A stretch of DNA of 45,765 nt, taken from positions 1 through 45,765 of the IMG/VR virus record IMGVR_UViG_3300025133_000204; one strand, given 5' to 3'. Positions within the stretch are counted from its first letter, which is position 1; each line of letters begins with the position of its first letter. The notes below the pieces were generated by a model. That model did not search any database and had not been told where the DNA came from. It saw nothing but the letters and a program-made list of their open reading frames with translations. Positions 27,801 to 33,980 of the stretch are shown piece after piece. Made by a program: the position numbers and the translations under genes. The stretch is from a virus.

Positions 27801-28762
27801 ATCAAGTTAGTTGTGGTCAAAGTGGACTTCTTAATACAGCCCGTGGAATGTGGTCTGGTTATGGCGAATTTTGCACTGGTAGCAAAGGACTAATTTTAGG
27901 AATCGAAGAAACTTATCCAACATTACCACAAGGTTCGGGAGAAAATACAACAGGATTAACAGGTTCTTTGTTGAAACAATGCGGTTTCGACTCAGCTAAA
28001 AAACGCGAGAAAGTTGGAGAAATTGCAGATAAAAAAGTCATTTCAGAAGCTATTGTAGCAATTCCTTATTTGGAAGGTTCAATTCCATCTAAAACTTCTT
28101 TTGCAAAAACTATCGGAAGCCCAATTTTACAAAAATGGTTCTTTACATTGTCTGGAAAAACCAAGAAACAATCCAGAAAATTGTATAATCAAACAAAAAT
28201 AAATGTTCAAAATGATGTTGAGCCTTTGACTAATTTGCCGTTTAAAACAACAGACGCAATTACAGAAACATCAGTTTCAGATTTAACGGAGAAAATGGAG
28301 AATTATGTTATCCCTCCACAACTGAATTTTGATCTTTATTCTGACATTGAGCCATTTGTAATGTATTTTATGGAATTTGAACATGAACTAGATCGTCAAG
28401 ATTTGGCAGACATTTGGCAGGGAGTAATGCCAAAAATTTCAAGAATTGCAGAAAAAGACACATCTATAGTCGAGCATCAAGTTGCGCCTTGGGAATTCTT
28501 CGGCGGACAACAACTTCCAGAAGGAATAAAATGGATGGTATTTAAAGTTAAGAAAAAGGCAGCAATTAATTATTTCGCAGCCACAGCAGATTCATCGGAT
28601 GATGATCGCTTTAAATTTAACTTTAAAAACAACAAAAATGCAGTCCCTGATTATAGTTATAACTGGCCCTATGATTACTTTTCACTTGTAGAGTTAGCTC
28701 AAATTGAAGTAGAAGATGAGTTTAAAACTGTTCGGAATGTACCAGGCGAGGAAGAAACGTAA
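18833..28762 (+). CDS. Giant baseplate protein with two LamG domains and a gpI/gp7-like segment (3309 aa)
   Basis: This is one 3309-residue frame. Residues about 165-350 form a LamG/concanavalin-like jelly roll (SGFAVEFWFKKDAW, DWNHYALNFENVG, LDEFRYWKTKRTPEQIARNW). A second LamG lies at about 1577-1755 (DFSVSVWVYGTGG, EWVHYIATYNQSDEEFIIYRNG, NDVVFWRNTLSQEEITAIYN). Between them, residues about 470-625 resemble P2 gpI / the I-like part of T4 gp7 (HTLPGWIREDDLENSG, then LKSKGTEKAFRNIIRCYG), which contacts gp6 in the wedge. The gene follows gp6 after one intervening gene, as expected for a gp7 equivalent. LamG domains commonly bind glycans, so a receptor or cell-surface contact role is plausible. 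The C-terminus (about 3150-3309) has a further folded domain ending in YNWPYDYFSLVELAQIEVED. No break or frameshift was seen. Confidence 0.65.
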   Translation: MANIKNLFNNNPKKILSSASLNDIGASIESADYVKRNFQDHQRFIPHVDFTSASNFAFYGSAEKYGDDAFTYISNEYPYDGSLKEKIEWELSGTYYDKYIFDSVYPRTTGYINHGLDYGTVITIPEIGGGFYDYSRHEYIKFLGGPHTGSSNVSSNLTKNFTGSNVYKASVNQESNIELDGDSGFAVEFWFKKDAWVEPTGECRAQVILDIWNSSSATPGRLTIWADRSAPNVLFLEIVSGSVQTYISDLGSSLPIVGSDWNHYALNFENVGNDLQTKLYLNGGLNNTNTSTGNAIQKVTGSFLGYIGALTRATEVLGYGGEGYGKLSASLDEFRYWKTKRTPEQIARNWFTQVAGGTNTDYSTLGTGSTKYSPGRPVDLGIYYKFNEGIFDSGSANSKDAVVLDYSGRLSNGNWIGYSLGARSTGSAMIESSASATEFKDPILDLASPLVSASLSDLKIEGQFYDSTNNASIFHTLPGWIREDDLENSGEVLYKLTQIIGSYFDTLQLQIQSVPRLKDQNYFSGSYKPYPFTNRIIENLGFEVGELFTEADALESCASRDDFRNFEQKLNEVKNRIYSNLYNNLVGVLKSKGTEKAFRNIIRCYGIDENLVKLNLYADQSEYILRDNFDSSTIRKRYADFNAYNRVESTVYQSTSSVETANTRAYLSSSEEMKYRGNTFEAEVIFPQKISRELDNYFANNFVESSIFGAHTVNPASPNDDQWHLPDASNFVVSSVRPSRGSESVYFKLSASSGFSSFPVLTSSLINDVYTDTRWNLSVRVKPKANPYASDVVTGSMDYEYDVIFSGFQPIADSFHNSFTATGTLSNDAGVQFLTGSKKMFAGAHRTNFTGSTITKSDVKISSVRAWMDYLDDATVKFHAKDSANFGTKSPLKSAYMTPSGSGFFGKNVDKIPQLKTLAMDWDFETVTSSTAAGVFTVQDASSGSQADTLEYGWLGPISLYQHTGRGFGFPVSSTSSISREYVQTAKQLLPEVLNSSDMVNLVDSNDDSLFTRESRPITFFFAAEKSMYRIISDQILKIFATIVDFNNLIGEPVNRYRPEYKQLEKLRNAYFKRIENNTIDFEKFVDYYKWIDQSITIALLQIFPASADYSNKLWTMIESHILERNKYWTKFPLVKKFPATEGSVRGINELSYNWKFGHAPNYLPISLNTSSSIVWGNLINTTASANGGLNKGTGLTGYNAWASAPPIDQDDAFTVSSNFTTRFNSMYVGLNTSSAPEYDVSNWQFSWLLGGGLFGTDGSVAAKVDNATVWSCLECLDTTHYYRIKREYGKIIFQRSTDGSVTFDDLYTHESSCGNYEDLYPVFTSVTAGGSNTGLSAATASQGSTSNCLWWKDRFEPCGTDVNNQRNTFRMLNATTPFSTASISQSNVFPTLFQPDGTAYYGDVYGIRNFSQIYQFKVQESKEFKGGANVPRIKNLQYAHTELPFGTSTQLKISAPSIENNDTCNDVIDPNDKDRLSYKLINNPTSYKSGKGEIFAPFSLFSSSVTTGYVADLASNFKTSTDLVNYHNDVYGGDNEVPLQGPFTEKYVGGREYRHVRFPTTSSTVRPEAWDLDLELGNQKSIQFDNSNNNECITVASSSAIPAGFADGDFSVSVWVYGTGGKTTCDKVFDRGSSTWANGWGMNLGCSDSTKMTFWVGQYTRFAEAAFAEDEWVHYIATYNQSDEEFIIYRNGVAGTTQTRLAGAIRTTPLFIGNSDPTSTSNYTWPGYINDVVFWRNTLSQEEITAIYNDGCTLDPRFARTAENSRVARPVSWFRMGDDDTYPIIKNVINSAASGTMTNMAADDIVLASPCSSSNKLAIKTRTAHQPRSTILREPLAKRPVNIRNIRMTTGSTILGNYERSYELVQTNGRSINNRFFVKSGGFIPTASASTYLVNTVEYALPRFDLTGTNQYIFVNHFNAPGGPDVSSRGVLDYIAEEYAIYNDLNFRNSVVRDALKEWQTEYCGQFGIKPPNTASALNYDTSASYQKVNRNTRILAATTTTTGTLRDNWFVQHAIPQSAYQYSWITASVSKSATDIEEMAYGYTSNASIPSGTTSMTQSMPPFILASDSGSGPVLSDFVGLNTLIYDPLNSSERILSASDDIYRNDFLTGGLKQASVLNALLLHRNGPYQNPSWKQIRGYENPIVRNQRNNNILSMREQPSDSLYVDSKLGRRIDPGVSGTAVKFMPPFRSKTNKTPTTLWVTASLTEPPVSFKYKPIVTVLRSNDATEKCDFTYLAHSYGNNIATFANNTFIDLLAIDEDLVESRQNYHKIRKLYENNASAVLKKFTYGEVVYPRDVNTGLNKVRMRTNYAEVANSIGSNGINRGLLSRRTFWRNSRDDRIQGRWSGSAGVTTPAYNTLNFPDQGAMSVWPLDSILNAEFPGCEGASAGEDQYYPGSELIRYSTGHAVVAPMFFTGASGPDAAPNSRYDGQQTTASLLYAYEASYQTPITSVDNVEWVTNREAPYGSGINPWFDSYEEYSNDIKRVAKEFTILPEFKISDHVDYYVNENGGDFRVINNNFLDLDGASITSSADSATANLNQEFFATYSNSDFQKYFGTFSDDAALNKITLTCNGVKKLLPYNGFYPVLRTTQIGGILSQSLASSIGGIGIKDGQPISSEFGLSGTLSVQSAMQPFFAPGVMFNSIKSGIAVDWPVFTGSLNVSASTAGAFYVGGMITETPNYRIPFESLVSFADHIPISSSDGEGKVSLLDTNGFGYLVQGSHERLPYFDWNGSIKPTFEMATNNFLAEVPNFFLKDNSFTVIASNPENQFKTFKSGSSYYMDVFLEMPWSGSSRTVMFEGKNSPGDPDITLPTTTLPTSGSNPEVKGLRGKWFGPTYQFTSSYWQQDDSAIGNNLNLDPAQAPCTPPYYYGKSIATIKYVSDGTESGAGILEKILSQAEITYSNPELLKMVAGDEGTNSPAIQGAMMLSSSLNLLGKTRLKQIEYNLNQSKGNQFVPATAKDPADSSFDAWAISPKFETPILDFSNQVSCGQSGLLNTARGMWSGYGEFCTGSKGLILGIEETYPTLPQGSGENTTGLTGSLLKQCGFDSAKKREKVGEIADKKVISEAIVAIPYLEGSIPSKTSFAKTIGSPILQKWFFTLSGKTKKQSRKLYNQTKINVQNDVEPLTNLPFKTTDAITETSVSDLTEKMENYVIPPQLNFDLYSDIEPFVMYFMEFEHELDRQDLADIWQGVMPKISRIAEKDTSIVEHQVAPWEFFGGQQLPEGIKWMVFKVKKKAAINYFAATADSSDDDRFKFNFKNNKNAVPDYSYNWPYDYFSLVELAQIEVEDEFKTVRNVPGEEET

Positions 28763-29700
28763 TGAAATTTTTAAATAAAAAAGAAAGAGTTTTGGACGTT
28801 CAACTCACACAATACGGCAAAGCGATGTTGTCTGTGGGAGATTTCGAGCCACACTATTATGCTTTTTTTGATGACGACGTAACCTATGACTCAAATTATG
28901 GTGGAGTTAACGAAGGACAAAACGAATCAGAGCCAAGAATTAAAGAAGATCTTCAGATGCAAGCGCCATATGTTTTTAAAAGTGTCGAGCCAACATTACG
29001 ACCGACTCCAACAATTTGGTATAATGATGCATTTACTCTTGGAAATGCAGATCTTGGCACCAAAAATAATGCTGCATGGTCAATCAATGCACTGAAAGGC
29101 GCAATTTCATCGTCAACTTCATACTATACTGGATCTTTGGGAGTTACAAGCTCTATTGTGCAATTGAATTTTTCTCCCATAACCTATCGTTCAGAAGTTA
29201 ATTTTGGAGATCCAAACGAAACAGAGATTACTGAAAGTTATACTTCTGTTCCCTTTTCTGATGACACTTATTTAAGGGTGTTTGAAGATTCTATTGTATT
29301 AGAAATAAATGAAAATAATACTCCTTTTGAAAGTGAAAATTTTGAAATAGAGGTTTTTCAAGTCGAAAAAGATTATACGAACAATCAAGAAATTTTGCAT
29401 AGACTTAATTTCACTCAAGATCCTATTGAAATTAAAGACAACATTCTCTTGGACACTCCAGAAGGACAAGATCAGCCACTTCCCTTAATGCGCTCTGATG
29501 TTTCATACTGGCTTGACATCTTAATTGATAATGAAATTGGAGAAAAAACTTTATGTGATCTCTATCCAGAAGATAAAGCTGATGGTGTTTTCAACTCAAG
29601 AATGTTAAGCTGTGAAAAAATAACTAAGGAAGAAAAAGTCAATAATCGAAACCTTTATAGTTCTGATGTCTCAATTAGTGATTTGGATGAGGATTGCTAA
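28762..29700 (+). CDS. Virion structural protein (N-terminal domain shared with gene at 37053)
   Basis: This is a 312-residue protein starting with a one-base stop/start overlap (TAATG) after the LamG giant. The N-terminus (FLNKKERVLDVQLTQYG, then AFFDDDVTYD) is a pattern seen in structural proteins of T4-like environmental phages. It matches position by position the N-terminus of the protein at 37053. The remainder is acidic and beta-rich, ending in SDLDEDC. No catalytic motif is visible. The next gene begins at the base after its stop. Confidence 0.6.
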   Translation: MKFLNKKERVLDVQLTQYGKAMLSVGDFEPHYYAFFDDDVTYDSNYGGVNEGQNESEPRIKEDLQMQAPYVFKSVEPTLRPTPTIWYNDAFTLGNADLGTKNNAAWSINALKGAISSSTSYYTGSLGVTSSIVQLNFSPITYRSEVNFGDPNETEITESYTSVPFSDDTYLRVFEDSIVLEINENNTPFESENFEIEVFQVEKDYTNNQEILHRLNFTQDPIEIKDNILLDTPEGQDQPLPLMRSDVSYWLDILIDNEIGEKTLCDLYPEDKADGVFNSRMLSCEKITKEEKVNNRNLYSSDVSISDLDEDC

Positions 29701-32700
29701 ATGTTTTATACTTTAAATAAAAGTCCTACTATTAACGAATCCATTTTACCATATGTAATCATTTCTAAAGTTACTCTAGCAGTTGGCCCTTCAATCTTGG
29801 ACAACACCACAGATCTCCTATCGGCGGTTGATGGTATAACAGTACCAGAGCCGTCTAATTCAACCTATCGCCCATTAGAAATACAAATTGATCTTGTGTG
29901 CAGAGATTTATCTTGTAAAAAAGATCCATTAAATAATTCTATTTTTCTGAACGACAAGCTGAGAAAAAAACTGAAAATTTACTTGAAAGAAACCATTAAT
30001 GGATTTTCAAGAGTAGAAGTCTTTCAGATTGACTCTAAATTTAACTCAAAAGATTTTCAAAACAGAAATAACAGCTATACTTTAAAGCATAAAAGTCAAA
30101 TTTCATTTTTGCAACCAGATGAGTTAAAATATGAAGCCTGGATAGAAATGGATAATAGAGGACAAGTTTCTGAAGATTTAAGTAATCTGGCCTTTTATCC
30201 AAATTCATCAAATCTTTCGGGAGTTAGAAATAGAGAAACTATTATTGAAGGTGGGAAACTAAAGAAGCTTGTTGGATTTTCGTATACCACAAGTTATGAT
30301 AGCGGGCATTCTCACGAAATTAAAAGCGAAAGTTTTAATAATAGTGGATATACTTCCTATCACACTCATAATAACAGAAAACATCGACACGTCATTACAG
30401 ATGGCGACGTGGAAGTCGCTGGTGAATTCCCCCATAGTCATAAATTAGTTCCTATTATCTCTATCGTCGATAAGAGACGAATGTTTTACTTGGAGGAATC
30501 TAAGATACAAACCATTGTTCCTGAAAATACTTTGATCTCTCAACAATATAAAAACATCTATCCCGGCAAAGGTATAACAAAAGCTGATCCAATAAATGGA
30601 TTTACACCTGTTTGGTTTTCGAGAAACAAAAAGGGCGCAAACAATTTTCTTTTTGGGATTAACATGAGAAGATTAATGGAAAAACATTCCCTCTTTAATC
30701 GTATTTCGATAAAACCATCCTCTTATAAAGAATTGATTCAAAAATCTCCTCCATTGATTTATTCTATGGAAGTTTTTAGAAAAAGGGTGAAAGGAAATAC
30801 AGAAACATCTTCACGCCCTATTGAAAAAACAAATTCACAGTTCATTACTCCTTTTTTTGGGTCCAAGAAGGAAAATGAAATAGAAAGTTTCGACGATCAA
30901 GGAGAGAAAGAGATTTTATGTATGACACAACAGCCAAGAGGTTCGGATGTTATAATGACTCAAAACTATAACAATCAAGCACCTTTTCGCAGTTTTAGGG
31001 GTAGTGCAATTGAAGAAATTACTTTATCATTTAATTCTGGAGATGGATTTAGGTTTTTTGGATTTTCTGATAACAATATCCAGGCGAAAACTGATGGCTT
31101 TTATGAGTATAGTGTTAGGTTAAAGATCCGCGATCCATCAATTGAAGTATTTCAGATGCAGATGAGAGAATTAATAAATTCTAAAAAAGTATTAAGCGAG
31201 TTCTTAAATAATGTTATGAAAGTTAACTTGCCGTCAAGACAACCCTTCCAAGTTCCAGGCGCAAATCCTACTAATAGTCATCAAAAAACTTTTAGAGATA
31301 AGTCTCCTCCATTATCAGAATTTACTGCTCAAACTGGCAAGGATTTAGATCAAATCTATAGACAAGGCGGATTCTACAAAGACACCCAAAATGTAACTGG
31401 GCCAAATACGGGGAAAGCTCCAATGCTTTCGCAAAAAGATGAATACGTGCCAGGAAATTTTAATGTTTATACCAACAGTTTTGAGCCATCATTTCAAAAA
31501 ACTACTTCCTTTGGCATGGGCGAGCGAGGATTTAAAATAACTGAAGAGTTAAAGTCCGCCTTGAGAAGCTATTTACGAATCTTAAGTTTCTTTTCTGATA
31601 ACGACGTACCGATTGAACAAGAATTAAAGATACTTTCAAATTTCATTTCTCCATTTGCAGGTTCTCCAGGTGGAATAAGAGATGTTATTTCGATGATGGA
31701 CAAACTGGAAAACCAAATTAAATCTTTTATCAATCTTGCAGGTCTTCCAATGACAAAACACTCAGATTCAACCATTGATTCTTTGCCACAAAAAAGTCAT
31801 GTCGGTGCAGGAACAAGGAATCGAATGCCAGTTTTTATTGTTGAACATACGTTTTCTGATTTCTTTAACGCTGGTATTCCCAAAGAGATTGGGATTGATT
31901 TTATGTCTCTTAATGATTCAGTTATTGGCTTAAAGCAAATAACCAAAAAGCAATTTATGAGCATAATGGATTTTGAGAACAATAAACACTTCATAGACAA
32001 AAGAACAGATCTCAGCATTCCTGGTCGAAATGATAATGATACAAGTGAAACCACTAAATTAACTTATGTAACTCCAAACGAAATAAAAATTAATCCAACT
32101 TTAAATTTAAAGAATGTTGGAAATAATCCATCTTTTGGTCGAAAAGAAACCTATGAAGATATTGCTACAATTACAGCATTGTCAAATAAGGGAATGGAAA
32201 TAAGAACAAAAACATCTTCTCTTATTGATTTTTCCACCAACAAGATCGAGCAGGACAAGAAAAAGAACAACTTTAATAAAACACACAAAGCCTATACAAA
32301 ATCAGAAGAAAACAAAATAAAAAATGGCATAAACCTTGACACTGAAATAAAAATTGCCAATAAATTAGCAGAATCTTTTGCTATTACACAAGGAATTACT
32401 GTTGTTAATCCATTTAAAACTGGCAATAAAGACGACAAGGGGAAAGAAGTTTCTTCTGACGCTGAAGTTGATAAAACTAAATCGTATCTTAATAATGATT
32501 TAGGAGCAGCTTCCACTACTTTACAGAATCGTTCGGCTTCTCCAATCCTTAAGCAATTGTTAAAAATGGATAATCCAAAAAAAGAGATGAGAACTCAAGA
32601 TTATAACTTAAACTCTGGGGATTCTATTATAAAGCGACAATTTGATGAGTGGACAAAAAAAGGAATGTCACCAGAACAAGAATTAAAAAGCGCACCAAAT

Positions 32701-33096
32701 GTTGTTAAGATCTTGTTTAAAAATAATCAAAACGTCACACGAGATACGAATTCTTCTTTTCAGATTAAAGAAGAATTATCGAATCTATTGAGCGAAGGTG
32801 TAAATAAAAACAATAGAGATGTCTTTAGGTTTAAATTTGAAACAATCAGCCGCATTGAAGTGTTGGTTGGTTTTGGAACCACATCCAAGAAAACTTTAAC
32901 TAATTATGATTTTACTCAAAATCAATTATCGATACCCAGATGGAAACCAATGACAAAAGAGATTTTAGCCAAATCCAAAAGCGGAAATATGCTGTGTCGG
33001 CTTACACCTTATGAGAGCAAGACCTTCAATGTCAAAAGAGACAAAAACTATGATTTACCTATTTACGATGAGTATTTCATTATAAGGAGCAGTTAA
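29701..33096 (+). CDS. Large virion structural protein with four HxH motifs
   Basis: This is a 1131-residue protein beginning directly after the previous stop. Residues about 190-250 carry a histidine-rich block with four His-x-His pairs (203/205, 221/223, 228/230, 245/247), a pattern that coordinates iron in some phage fibre and spike tips. Residues about 370-460 contain a beta domain (FRSFRGSAIEEITLSFNSGD). Residues about 620-690 and 850-1000 are helical and charged, with long Lys/Asn/Glu-rich stretches. The C-terminus returns to beta structure (RFKFETISRIEVLVGFGTTS). Tail or baseplate membership is inferred from the surrounding genes. I recognise no named family. Confidence 0.58.
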   Translation: MFYTLNKSPTINESILPYVIISKVTLAVGPSILDNTTDLLSAVDGITVPEPSNSTYRPLEIQIDLVCRDLSCKKDPLNNSIFLNDKLRKKLKIYLKETINGFSRVEVFQIDSKFNSKDFQNRNNSYTLKHKSQISFLQPDELKYEAWIEMDNRGQVSEDLSNLAFYPNSSNLSGVRNRETIIEGGKLKKLVGFSYTTSYDSGHSHEIKSESFNNSGYTSYHTHNNRKHRHVITDGDVEVAGEFPHSHKLVPIISIVDKRRMFYLEESKIQTIVPENTLISQQYKNIYPGKGITKADPINGFTPVWFSRNKKGANNFLFGINMRRLMEKHSLFNRISIKPSSYKELIQKSPPLIYSMEVFRKRVKGNTETSSRPIEKTNSQFITPFFGSKKENEIESFDDQGEKEILCMTQQPRGSDVIMTQNYNNQAPFRSFRGSAIEEITLSFNSGDGFRFFGFSDNNIQAKTDGFYEYSVRLKIRDPSIEVFQMQMRELINSKKVLSEFLNNVMKVNLPSRQPFQVPGANPTNSHQKTFRDKSPPLSEFTAQTGKDLDQIYRQGGFYKDTQNVTGPNTGKAPMLSQKDEYVPGNFNVYTNSFEPSFQKTTSFGMGERGFKITEELKSALRSYLRILSFFSDNDVPIEQELKILSNFISPFAGSPGGIRDVISMMDKLENQIKSFINLAGLPMTKHSDSTIDSLPQKSHVGAGTRNRMPVFIVEHTFSDFFNAGIPKEIGIDFMSLNDSVIGLKQITKKQFMSIMDFENNKHFIDKRTDLSIPGRNDNDTSETTKLTYVTPNEIKINPTLNLKNVGNNPSFGRKETYEDIATITALSNKGMEIRTKTSSLIDFSTNKIEQDKKKNNFNKTHKAYTKSEENKIKNGINLDTEIKIANKLAESFAITQGITVVNPFKTGNKDDKGKEVSSDAEVDKTKSYLNNDLGAASTTLQNRSASPILKQLLKMDNPKKEMRTQDYNLNSGDSIIKRQFDEWTKKGMSPEQELKSAPNVVKILFKNNQNVTRDTNSSFQIKEELSNLLSEGVNKNNRDVFRFKFETISRIEVLVGFGTTSKKTLTNYDFTQNQLSIPRWKPMTKEILAKSKSGNMLCRLTPYESKTFNVKRDKNYDLPIYDEYFIIRSS

Positions 33097-33980
33097 TGGC
33101 AATTGTAACTTTCGCCCCAGGCGGCATCACCGCTGATACAATCTCAGAGATAAGTCCAGTCACCGTAACAACTCCAATCACGGCGGGAGGCGCAGGCGGT
33201 ATTACAGTAGTCGGTCACACACGCCCGACACACACAAGCGCCCCCTTCGTAGCACCACCAGCTGTAGTCAACACCGAAGTAGCGTTGGTTGCTCCAACTT
33301 TTGAAGGGCCTCCAAATCTGGGGCCGATTTCGAATTTAATTGTTGAAGGTCCAACACAAAGAGGAGAAAATAATTTTCCTTCTAATGGCATTAGCTTGAC
33401 CAGGCAGATGCCACCGGAAGCGAACCCCTATCGTTTGTTACCAGAAAATTATATTATGGAACAGTCTGGACCTGAAGCACCAGTTCTACAAAGGGGCACA
33501 CCGCCTTTTTATAATTACGAACGCCCATTAGATCTATTACGCTACAAGTCAGATAGGTATTGGAATGTTTTAAGTTATGCTGGAGGCTATTCTCTATCGC
33601 AAAATGAAATCAACATTATACCTTTTGCTTCTATTAATTATCTGACTGTTAATAATAGTTCCGATAGATGGAGTTTGAGACAAGGTTCTATAGTTGATGG
33701 GATTGCCCACGTCACACAAGGCCAGCTAACGATGGATAACACCAACTTTCTTGGTGTTTTCATAAAAGAGATAATTCTACTAGAAGCCAACTATAATGTA
33801 TTTTCTGCAAGTGCTCCAACTGCTCAAACGCTTGGCGGGGCTGCGGCTCCGACAACCAACACAAACTTTGAAGCTCGGCTCGGGCCTCTCGACCGCAACC
33901 AAGTTGGTGGCGGCGGCACCAGATTCGGAGGCGGCGGCGGATTCGGAGGCGGCGGATTTGGTGGAGGTGGATATCCATGA
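33096..33980 (+). CDS. Virion protein with glycine-rich C-terminal tail
   Basis: This is a 294-residue protein starting in a one-base overlap (TAATG). The first 110 residues are rich in Pro, Thr, Val and Gly with little predicted helix. Residues about 140-240 form a compact domain (ERPLDLLRYKSDRYWNVLSYAGGY, then VKEIILLEANY-like strands). The last 26 residues are a glycine run broken by Phe, Arg and Tyr, ending GGGGFGGGGFGGGGYP. Such tails are flexible and may mediate contacts or self-association. It overlaps the next gene by 4 bases (ATGA). Function is unknown. Confidence 0.55.
   Translation: MAIVTFAPGGITADTISEISPVTVTTPITAGGAGGITVVGHTRPTHTSAPFVAPPAVVNTEVALVAPTFEGPPNLGPISNLIVEGPTQRGENNFPSNGISLTRQMPPEANPYRLLPENYIMEQSGPEAPVLQRGTPPFYNYERPLDLLRYKSDRYWNVLSYAGGYSLSQNEINIIPFASINYLTVNNSSDRWSLRQGSIVDGIAHVTQGQLTMDNTNFLGVFIKEIILLEANYNVFSASAPTAQTLGGAAAPTTNTNFEARLGPLDRNQVGGGGTRFGGGGGFGGGGFGGGGYP
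33904..33977 (+). repeat. GC-rich glycine-codon repeat
   Basis: This local GC-rich tract is made of GGCGGCGG and TTCGGAGG-type units in an otherwise AT-rich genome. It encodes the glycine-rich tail of the 294-residue protein. Repeated units such as ATTCGGAGGCGGCGG make it a likely site of slippage and length variation between related viruses. Confidence 0.75.
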
